The notes under the pieces are model-generated. The model was not told the origin of the DNA. It made no database searches and saw only the letters and a program-made list of their open reading frames with translations. 64,000 bases of DNA from Eutreptiella sp. 'Long Island Sound 2002' (lineage: Eukaryota; Euglenozoa; Euglenophyceae; Eutreptiales; Eutreptiaceae): assembly GCA_964036045.1 (NCBI GenBank), contig OZ038390.1:36022974-36086973 (forward strand), read 5' to 3'. A program made the translations under genes and the position numbers. Below are positions 9,777 to 17,352 of the stretch, one piece after another (the first letter of the stretch is position 1; the number at the start of each line of letters is the position of its first letter).

Positions 9777-10263
9777 AAATCACCTCGAAGAGAGGTTGTT
9801 AGATCAAGCGCAGGCGCGAGCATGGTGCCCCCCCCCCTTTTTTTTTGGGGTCGTTCGCGTAGCATACCCCGATGAATGGTTTCTAACGTCTAACCCCTTG
9901 TAAAATCATCATTTCAGGAACACTTTTTGGGCTCAAAATCGAAAAAAACCAAAAGATTCATGATTTTCGACCCCCAAACAAGGGGGGGTCAATCCCACCC
10001 CCCCCCCCCCCCCCCGCCTACCTCAAAACCCCCAAAAAGTGGGTTTCAAGTGGGGGGGTCTAAGGGCGTCGGAAACCAAAAACTCATTGGGGGATGCGTT
10101 TATTGGACAAAATAATGATTTTACAAGGGGATAAACTAACAATTCAACCCCTTGGGGTAGGGTACGCGAATAGGCCCAAAAAGGCCCAAATGGGGGGTAT
10201 GTGGCGGTTTACCGCATATACGCGTGCCTTGCTTTGATCTAACAACCTCTGCCAGGTGATTTT
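9777..10263. mobile_element. MITE-like element: inverted R1 pair, 487 bp
   Basis: The ends are inverted repeats of about 30 bp: AAAATCACCTCGAAGAGAGG... on the left and the reverse of GATCTAACAACCTCTGCCAGG...GATTTT on the right. The interior holds a run of 17 or more C (9990-10016) and no ORF of interest. No target duplication could be confirmed. A second copy of the interior and right arm lies at 13157-13522. Confidence 0.65.
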
Positions 10264-10483
10264 GAAGCTTTTGGGGGGCCCATGGCTCGGGCTAGATGGG
10301 CCCAGTGGCCACTACGTGGGTCCCCATGGGCGCCCAAGTACCCGTATTGTCACGGAATGATCACCCAAACCCATTCCAAGGGCAACGGAAGGGCTTCGGA
10401 AATAGTTGAAATGTGAAAATTCTATTGCCTTTGGCAAGTCCACCTCGTAGAGAATCTACCCCAAGCAACGCACGCACAAAATA
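10264..10483. other. Spacer with satellite S2 fragment
   Basis: Holds AAATTCTATTGCCTTTGGCA...AGAGAATCTACCCCAAGCAA (about 10418-10470), the reverse complement of a variant block seen in S2 at 14330-14370 and 14870-14920. No gene. Confidence 0.6.
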
Positions 10484-10696
10484 GGAAAAAAAGACATAAA
10501 TACGGCCTAAAACATGCTTTACATAGCTTGGATGGTCATTTTAGGTGATCATGGTATCAGAAAACTAAGCTTCGAAAACTTCAATTTTTGAGCTGCCGAG
10601 GGTGAAAAACTGCACAAGCAGGTTGTGTACCCATCCCTTGGGAGACCCCCCCCCCCCCCCAACCTAATACCCAAAAAGGGTGAAAAACACACAAAT
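10484..10696 (-). repeat. Satellite S2 unit, interrupted at its 3' side
   Basis: One unit in reverse orientation relative to 14.1-15.4 kb: AATACGGCCTAAAACATGC, GGTGATCATGGTATCAG, a C run and AATACCCAAAAAGGGTG. It stops at ...CACACAAAT and continues after the 1,774-bp insertion at AAATACGGCC. Confidence 0.85.
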
Positions 10697-10712
10697 GTAA
10701 CTACGAAGCCAA
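10697..10712 (+). repeat. Left terminal inverted repeat, 16 bp
   Basis: GTAACTACGAAGCCAA, an exact reverse complement of 12455-12470. Preceded by AAAT, the probable 4-bp target duplication. Confidence 0.9.
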
Positions 10713-10924
10713 CCCCAGATACTGTACATTCGCCAACTCCTGGTCAACTCCATGTCGAGAGCATTCAACTTGCTTGTACTTGTGCACTGTGTTGTTGCTA
10801 CGCCTTGTGCATGAAACGTGAGGAACTATTGATATTTTACAGCTTTTGGTTGCGTTGCTTTGTTGTTATGATGCAATATGTGGGTTTTTTGGGTCGAAGC
10901 CAACTTTTTGGAAGCCAAGTCAAA

Positions 10925-11056
10925 GTTGGCGCGCCAACTTGGCAGGTGGCGCGCGCCAACTCAAGAGTTGGCGCGCCAACTGCCAAGCTGGCGCGCCAAC
11001 TTGGCGCGCCAACTCTTGAGTTGGCGCGCGCCAACACCGGTTTTGGCGCGCGCCAA
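10925..11056. repeat. Left palindrome array: seven GGCGCGCC/GGCGCGCGCC sites at 21-bp phasing
   Basis: Cores start at 10928 (8 bp), 10948 (10 bp), 10970 (8), 10990 (8), 11003 (8), 11023 (10) and 11045 (10). Most are flanked by TT/AA to give TTGGCGCGCCAA. Centre-to-centre spacing is 21, 21, 20, 13, 21 and 22 bp, about two helical turns, which would place the sites on one face of the DNA. The array sits 70 bp upstream of the gene start, so it may also be part of its promoter. Confidence 0.92.
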
Positions 11057-11126
11057 GTGCCCCATTCTTCCTCTTCTTTTGCACCCTTTATGCATTCCCT
11101 TTCCCTTCTAGGCATTTCACGTTATC

Positions 11127-11927
11127 ATGCCTCCAAAGCAACCCAAGAAGGGCAAGGGGAAGAAGGTGACAGTCACCGACCCCACGTCTGCCCCAGCCCC
11201 AGCCCCCGCTGCACCACCTAACCCCGAGGTGCAGCCGGTGGTCGATGCCCACATCGCCAACGTGGGCTCCGAGCACTTCCCCGGGGGCTATTTTCCCATC
11301 CCCTACACCCTCACCTCCCTGGACGCCGAATCCTTCCCCCAGCTCCCCCCCCTCCGCGAACCCCTGGAGGCCGCCCTCTTCGGCAAGTGGGACCAGCCGG
11401 GCAATCCCCACTTGGTCTGGCGAATTGACGCCACCCGTGTTAACTTCGCCCTGACCAGGGGGGTTCTTAGCAGGTTCTGCTGTGCCGTGATGGGCCGGTA
11501 CCCCACGACGGTCGCGGTCGAGTTGAAGCTTCCTCAAGTCACCCTTGAGGCCTTCAACAAGACCCTGAAGCTGTGCACTGCTGCAGCGTCAAAAGAGTTC
11601 GTTAACGTTCTCGACCTGCAGGAGATGCCGCCTCAGCGTCTCGACCCCGAGGAGCAGTGGCTGTGGGTGGATCCAGTCAAAAAAAGTGGCTGGACGCACC
11701 GCACGGCCACTGACGCCGTCGTGCGGTACCAGACGGTGAAGGTGCAGGCGTGGGATGCAGTAGCTCCCACGGAGTTCTCCACCAACCGTCGCCTGCGCAC
11801 CCACATCCCCGACATCACCCACCCCACCCTCTACGGCAAATTTTCGGTTTGGGAGTCGTCGTGGACGAAGCAAAGGGGGTACATAGAGAATAAGGGGGTC
11901 TTCGTCCAGGCTGAACAAGGCATGTGA
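11127..11927 (+). CDS. Protein of unknown family carried by the TIR element, 266 aa
   Basis: An intact ORF starting ATGCCTCCAAAG with a Lys/Pro-rich basic N terminus (MPPKQPKKGKGKK) that could be a nuclear localisation or DNA-contact tail, then a Pro/Ala linker to about residue 35. The rest (about 45-266) looks like a folded domain rich in Trp and aromatic residues (LVWRID, WLWVDPVKKSGWTHR, FSVWESSWTK). I see no DDE/DDD, tyrosine-recombinase, serine-recombinase, HUH, helicase or zinc-finger signature, and I do not recognise the family. The flanking palindrome arrays suggest a site-specific DNA-binding protein acting on its own element; this is inference. C-rich codon use and an unbroken frame argue that it is a real gene. 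Confidence 0.7.
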   Translation: MPPKQPKKGKGKKVTVTDPTSAPAPAPAAPPNPEVQPVVDAHIANVGSEHFPGGYFPIPYTLTSLDAESFPQLPPLREPLEAALFGKWDQPGNPHLVWRIDATRVNFALTRGVLSRFCCAVMGRYPTTVAVELKLPQVTLEAFNKTLKLCTAAASKEFVNVLDLQEMPPQRLDPEEQWLWVDPVKKSGWTHRTATDAVVRYQTVKVQAWDAVAPTEFSTNRRLRTHIPDITHPTLYGKFSVWESSWTKQRGYIENKGVFVQAEQGM

Positions 11928-12110
11928 CCTCTATATATGATTTATATGATTGATTTGATAGCTTCTTGCACATTCGCAGTCTTTTGCACATTAATCAAAA
12001 AAAGATGGAACAATGCTTTCTTCGTGCCAAGTGTGCAAGGGCAGGTGAGGGACGGAATTTCCAGTGACAACAATGGTATGCAAGTCGATGGTTTGATCGG
12101 TGGGGGGACA

Positions 12111-12250
12111 TTTGGCGCGCGCCAAGTTGCAAGTTGGCGCGCCAAGTCCGGACTTGGCGCGCGCCAACTTCCCAGTTGGCGCGCGCCAAATCCGGACTTG
12201 GCGCGCCAACTTGCGACTTGGCGCGCCAACTTGTGAATTTGCGCGAGCCC
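12111..12250. repeat. Right palindrome array: six intact and one decayed site at 21-bp phasing
   Basis: Cores start at 12114 (10 bp), 12136 (8), 12156 (10), 12178 (10), 12200 (8) and 12220 (8), with a degenerate TTGCGCGAGCCC near 12239. Spacing is 21, 21, 22, 21, 20 and ~20 bp. The innermost centre is 352 bp from the right end, against 353 bp for the left array, so the arrays are mirror-placed even though the DNA around them is not otherwise inverted-repeated. Confidence 0.92.
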
Positions 12251-12454
12251 AGGCCCGGGAAGCCAACTTTGGGACTTTTGTACCGTGTAGGAGTGTTTTC
12301 AGCACGAGAGGGGCATGAAACCCGGGTTTTTTCAGGGTAAGAAGTTTCCATTTACACCAAAAAGGAGGAAAAAGTCCCTAGGTAGCCAGTGTAACAACAT
12401 AATAGACACCCGCCATGATTTGGCTGCATTCCGAAGCAAGTTGGCGAATGTCTC

Positions 12455-12470
12455 TTGGCTTCGTAGTTAC
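12455..12470 (-). repeat. Right terminal inverted repeat, 16 bp
   Basis: TTGGCTTCGTAGTTAC, exact inverse of 10697-10712, followed by AAAT and the resumed satellite unit. Confidence 0.9.
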
Positions 12471-12885
12471 AAATACGGCCTAAAACATGCTTTACGTAGC
12501 TTGGATGGATATTTTAGGTGATCACGGTATCAGTAAAATAAGCTTCGAAAACTTCGATTTTTAAGTTGCCTAGGGTTAAAAATTGCATAAGATGGTTGTG
12601 TACCCATCCCTTGGGAGCCCCCCCCCCCCCCGACCTAATCCCTAAACATTGAACTGAGTGTGGTGGTGACCATGCGCCTGTGACACGGGGGTGTATGCGA
12701 GCCCAGTTTCAGTTGCCGTCCCCAAATAGGGTGTAAAACACGTAAATACGGCCTAAAACATGCTTTACATACCTTGGATAGTCATTTTAGGTGATCACGA
12801 TATCAAAAAAATAAGTTACGAAAACTTTGACTTTTGAGGTGTAAAAAATTGCATTAGGTTGTGTACCGGCCCATTCACTAGGCCA
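12471..12885 (-). repeat. Satellite S2, two units in reverse orientation
   Basis: Unit starts AATACGGCCTAAAACATGC at 12472 and 12753. The second copy carries the uninterrupted CACGTAAATACGGCC that serves as the empty site for the 1,774-bp insertion. Between them, 12655-12730 resembles CCATACGCCTGTGACACAGGGG sequence found near 39130 and 40620. Confidence 0.8.
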
Positions 12886-13156
12886 TTATTGGTGGAAACA
12901 GCCATTCCGCGTCTTTGGCACAGGCGTTGACCGGCCCTCAGCAAGGCTACAGACTGCAAAAAAAGGTCCTCTTGTATCGTAGTAGGCATATACTATCACA
13001 ACATCCCCACTCACACCCCGCAGAGTGGGTACTAGAGGGTCATTGAGGTCGCCGAAACCGCCAACATAGCAAAAATGGCTGGAAAGTGCACAAACATCAT
13101 AAGCGCTCGTCCCACTCCGCCCCATACAAACCCCATGGAGTCGGGACCCGGAAACA
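12886..13156. other. Spacer, no gene
   Basis: Unique DNA between the S2 units and the R1-type element. Nothing recognised. Confidence 0.5.
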
Positions 13157-13522
13157 CTTTTTCAGCTCAAAATCGAAAAAAACCAAAAGATTCACGATTC
13201 TCGACCCCAAAAAAGGGGGGTCGATTTTTGACCCCCCCCATCCCCCCCCCCCCCACCCCCCCCCCCCCTCCCTGAAAGCCTCAAAAAAGCTGGTTTCAAA
13301 TGGGGGGGCTGTCTAGGGGGGTCCGGACCAAAAGCTCAATTTGGGTTACGTTTATTGGACAAAATAAAGGTTTTGCAATGGGTTAAACTAACAATTCAAC
13401 CCCTTTGGGTAGGGTACGCGAATAGGCCCAAAAAGGCCCAAAATGGGGTGGTTTGTGGCGTTTTCCCCTATACACACGTGCCTTGCTTTGATCTAACAAC
13501 CTCTGCGAGGTGATTTTTCGAG
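13157..13522 (-). mobile_element. Truncated MITE-like element (interior plus one R1 arm)
   Basis: The interior (CTCAAAATCGAAAAAAACCAAAAG, CGACCCC, long C runs) and the right arm match 9931-10263, but the left R1 arm is missing. The right end reads GATCTAACAACCTCTGCGAGGTG. Confidence 0.65.
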
Positions 13523-13888
13523 TGTCACTAAATAACCTACATAACAACAATTTTGGGGCTTTCGGAGGGCCCATGGCATGGGCCACATAGGCCTAGCGGC
13601 CACTACGTGGGTCCCCATGGGTACTCAAGTACCCGTATTGTCACCAACTGATCACCCAAACCCATTCAAGGGGCAACGGAAGGGTCTCATGAAAAATCGA
13701 ATTTTCAAAAAACTTTCACGTGGCACTGAACGGCCTATTGAGTGTGAAAATGTCAGTCCTCACTGGCAAGGGGACATATGGGGGGGGGGGGGGGGGCGAC
13801 TGGGGCTACCTGGAGTTGGGACCTGGGACCCCCGCCATGGGTTAGGGGGTTCGTATACAAGACTACTTGGGTAGCTCAAAAATCAAAA
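13523..13888. other. Spacer with G run, no gene
   Basis: Matches in part 10264-10380 (GGGCCCATGGC, CACTACGTGGGTCCCCATGGG, AAGTACCCGTATTGTCAC), so it belongs to a larger duplicated segment. Contains a run of 16 G at 13781-13796. Confidence 0.6.
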
Positions 13889-14085
13889 ACACCTCGCAGA
13901 GGTTGTTAGATCAAAGCCAGGCAGGCGTATATAGGGGCCACATACCCCCCCATTTGGGGCCTTTTTTTGGGGCTATTCGCGTACCCTACCCCAAGGGGTT
14001 GAATTGTTAGTTTATCCCCTTGTAAAATCATTATTTTGTCCTATAAACTCATCCCCCAATGAGTTTTTGGTCCGGACCCCCCCAA
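13889..14085 (+). repeat. R1 repeat, forward copy
   Basis: CACCTCGCAGAGGTTGTTAG through CCCAATGAGTTTTTGGTCCGG. Together with 13320-13522 it forms an outward-facing R1 pair, opposite in sense to the inward-facing pair at 9777-10263. Confidence 0.7.
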
Positions 14086-14104
14086 GACAGCCCCCCCCAT
14101 TTGA

Positions 14105-15412
14105 AACCCACTTTTTGGAGCTTCTGAGGTAGGCGGGCTCACAAGGGCTCGGTACAACCTGCTGATGCACTTTTTCACCCTGGCCAGCTGAAAAATGGAA
14201 GTTTTCGAAAATTGGTTTTATGATACTGTGATCATGTGATCACACAAAATGACCATCCAAGATAGTCAAAGCATGTTTTAGCCCGTATTTATGTAGTTTT
14301 TACCCTATTTTGGGTGTGTGTTGCTTGGGGTAGATTCTCTGCGAGGTGTGCTTGCCGAAAGCAATAGAATTTCTGAATTTCTGAATTTTTTTTTGATATT
14401 GTGATCACCTAAAATCACCATCCAAGATATGTAAAGCGTGTTTTGGGCCGTATTCATGTCTTTTTCACACTATTTGGGTATTGGGTGCCGGGGGGGGGGG
14501 GTCTCCCAAGAGATTGGTACACCACCTGCTAATGCAGTTTTTCACCTTGCGCAGCCCAAAATTGAAGTTTCAAAACTATTTTTTTGACCACTTAAAATGA
14601 CCATCCAAGGTATGTAAAACATCTTTCAGGCTGTATTCATTCGTTTTTCTCCCTGTTTGGGGATTGGGCGTGCGGGTGGGGGGGGGGGGGGGCTCACAAC
14701 GGATTGGTACAATCTGCTGATGCACTTTTTCACCCTGGGTAGCTCAAAAATGGAAGTTTTCGAAATTTTAGTTTTATGATATTGTGATCACACAAAATGA
14801 CTATCCAAGATAGTCAAAGCATGTTTTAGCCCGTATTTATGTAGTTTTTACCCTGTTTTGGGTGTGTGTTGCTTGGGGTAGATTCTCTGCGAGGTGTACT
14901 TGCCGAAAGCAATAGAATTTCTGAAACTTGTTTTTTTGATATTGTGATCACCTAAAATCACCATCCAAGATATGTAAAGCGTGTTTTGGGCCGTATTCAT
15001 GTCTTTTTCACACTATTTGGGTATTGGGTCCCGGGGGGGGGGGCTCTCCCAAGGGATTGGTACACCACCTGCTAATGCAGTTTTTCACCCTGCGCAGCCC
15101 AAAATTGAAGTTTCAAAACTATTTTTTTTGATACCGTGATCACTTAAAATGACCATCTGAGGTATGTAAACCATGTTTTAGGCCATATTCACGTGTTTTT
15201 CACGTTATTGGGGCATTGGGCGCCCGAGGGGGGGTCTCCCTAGGGATTGGTACACAACCTGCTTATGCAGTTTTTCACCTTGGGGAGCTCAACAATCAAA
15301 GTTTCCACAACTTATTTTTTTGATATGGTGATCACCTAAAATGACCATCCAAGGTATGTAAAGCATTTTTTAGGCAGTATTTACGTGTTTTGCACCCTAT
15401 TTGGGTATCGGG
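14105..15412 (+). repeat. Satellite S2, about seven units with a higher-order period
   Basis: The landmark GAT-A-TGTGATCAC...AAAATGACCATCCAA recurs near 14222, 14395, 14580, 14779, 14938, 15131 and 15324 (160-195-bp spacing). Units carrying the GTGTGTGTTGCTTGGGGTAG variant occur at 14318 and 14865, so a three-unit block of ~557 bp has itself been duplicated. Each unit holds a G run. Confidence 0.88.
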
Positions 15413-16894
15413 TGCGGGGGCGCAAGCAGGTCACAAAGCGCTCTACACATGCACGTCGTGGTATGCATATGCAGCAATGTTCAGCAGTTCCACAAGATCA
15501 TTGGTATGATACAAATGTCCTACCATACAATCGTCTGCACCTGATGTCCTTTGTTTTGTCAACACCACAGTGTTTGTATGCTACAAGACAGGAAAAGGCA
15601 CCCTAATGCTACAATCTTTCACCCGAGCCACCATGCGTTTGCTGGCACTCCTTGGCCAAGCAACCTGGACTAAGACCGTGTGCTTCAGGGGAGGAGTGAG
15701 GGGTCGGGTGTACCTCAATGGGTACCAATGCGGCCTACGTGCTGCTAAGCAACTTGGCTGTGTGTGAGGGGGCCGGAGCGGGTCATGGGCAGCTCTGCTG
15801 CCCATGTCGCTGCCAGATTCAGCTCGCATACACTCGCCAGGTAAAGGGCCGATGGTGAGAGTGGCAACACGTTGGGTTGTGCTTCGCCGTGCTAGTGTCG
15901 CCTGTTTTTTGTTGGTGAAAGGAGGCTCTATAGGATTGGCAGAACTCGGGTTCTTGCATAGAGAAATATAGTTCTGCTCTTGCCTATATGACGGCTGTCA
16001 GTACATCTGTGCCCTGTTGTGTGTATCTTGGTGGTCTGCATTGCCCCCTCACATAGCCTGTTGAAAATCTTTACAACCTGGCAATGGAATATGCCCGCCT
16101 GCCCACCCTGTGGTTTGTTTGTGCATGGGGGGGGGGGGCAGGCTTTGCCCTCTGACTCAAATTTGAGATTGAGCATGCCGCCATCGCCTAGGTGTGGTGG
16201 GGAAGCACCCCTGCATCGACACAGAAGAGTGCGCCAAGCGGCACCAAAGTGACACCATGGCCATGCACTTAGGTTGGGAAAGTGCCAGTCAACAATGAGG
16301 GGTCCACGCAGACACCATCGTACCTCCGGAAAGGCGGTTGCTTGCTGCACTAGAGAGCACCTCCTCTCTCCTTGTATATGAGCTATGGGTCTACGCCTTG
16401 TGCCCTGTCTAACAGTGTATCATATACTTGAGTCACCCACTTTCCAAGAACTATCTTTCGTACTTGTGAACATTTTGAGTCAACCCCCCCAACCCCCCAA
16501 AAAGAAAGTTTCTCTCACATCAAGTTTAGCGGGGCCCGGTGAAAGATATTTGGAGTCACAAATGCGAGCCCAGTATGTTTCTACCAACATATGCTAGAAG
16601 ACTATCCAACATGCATGAGCTCAACCTATAGCTTTGTCCTTCTACTAGCATGCATTGTCCCCACCACACACTTGGGTTTTGGTGTCGGACACTCCTTCCA
16701 TGTGTTGTTGCTATGTTCCAAAGAGCTGCGCTATACGTCGCAGCTGCCCAAATTATTTTGCAATTAAACAAATAGTGCCTTTGTCCCCGAATTCGACTTT
16801 TCCAACCCGTAAGGTGAAGTTTTGTGATGTATTGGACCTCTTGTTATGCATGTTTCAGCACGTTTTCCTCTATTTGGTGTACCAATTTGTTAGT
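15413..16894. other. No supported gene
   Basis: A short ORF of 65 codons at 15570-15767 (ending YQCGLRAAKQLGCV) has a plausible composition but no recognisable family and no visible partner exons. A 12-bp G run lies at 16126-16137. Otherwise nothing was seen. Confidence 0.5.
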
Positions 16895-17232
16895 CACTGT
16901 TGCGCATTGATGCTTTCTGTGTGTGTGTGCGGTGCATGAGTTGAACGACATAATTCAGGTAAGCTTAGTGAAGAGACGAAAGGCGGACTAGGTAAGAGAA
17001 GGGGCGCCGACGGTCACAGCATAGAGCGACAGCCGGAACCCACATGACGGGAATTGTGGTGCAGGTAGACTATGCGGTGCAGCCTGTCAATGTATGTATA
17101 TTCTTCCCGCGAGCAGTTGTGGTGTCGGGGCCAGGGTGCTTTCCTTGAACGCTGTGTTTTTCTGCACCTTCTCTCGTACCAGTCTCATGATCATCTGAGG
17201 AGTCTTTTCACGTTTTGTGCTTGCCCCTGCAG
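16895..17232 (+). repeat. 5' terminal direct repeat (pseudo-LTR) with intron-like signals
   Basis: Starts CACTGTTGCGCATTGATGC and ends exactly at TTGCCCCTGCAG. Inside is a donor-like CAG|GTAAGCTT at 16956-16966, and the repeat's own end is an acceptor-like TGCAG (AG at 17231-17232), which would give a 274-nt leader intron. ORF1's preferred start (17353) lies downstream of the acceptor. Confidence 0.8.
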
Positions 17233-17352
17233 CCTGTGGCTCTAACACGTGTGCGACTGAAGCACGTGTGCCTTCCATTGTTCCCCGTCATCTCAAACTC
17301 ATCGACTTCGGCATTATCTCCACGAATTTCCTCCAGATCCTCCTTCAGTGAC

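Larger units (their letters stand above)
10697..12470 (+). mobile_element. 1,774-bp terminal-inverted-repeat element with phased palindrome arrays and one gene
   Basis: Perfect 16-bp terminal inverted repeats (GTAACTACGAAGCCAA) lie at 10697-10712 and 12455-12470. A further inverted block (ACATTCGCCAACT, 10726-10738 and 12439-12451) follows inside. AAAT is duplicated at both flanks, and the empty site is visible in other satellite units (GTAAATACGGCCT near 12752). A single 266-aa gene fills the centre. Between gene and ends are two arrays of GGCGCGCC-type palindromes, seven on the left and six plus a decayed one on the right, with the inner edge of each ~352 bp from its terminus. No known transposase motif was recognised, so the element may be non-autonomous or may encode a new kind of mobility or DNA-binding protein. 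Confidence 0.9.

Noticed and set aside
10925-12250. CRISPR-like array
   Set aside because: The repeats are 12-14-bp palindromes at 21-bp spacing with no unique spacers, inside a eukaryotic TIR element.
16940-17000. Hammerhead ribozyme in the terminal repeat, as known in Penelope-like pseudo-LTRs
   Set aside because: CTTAGTGAAGAGACGAAAG looks vaguely like the core, but CTGATGA is not present, the second copy is further changed, and no stems I or III could be drawn.
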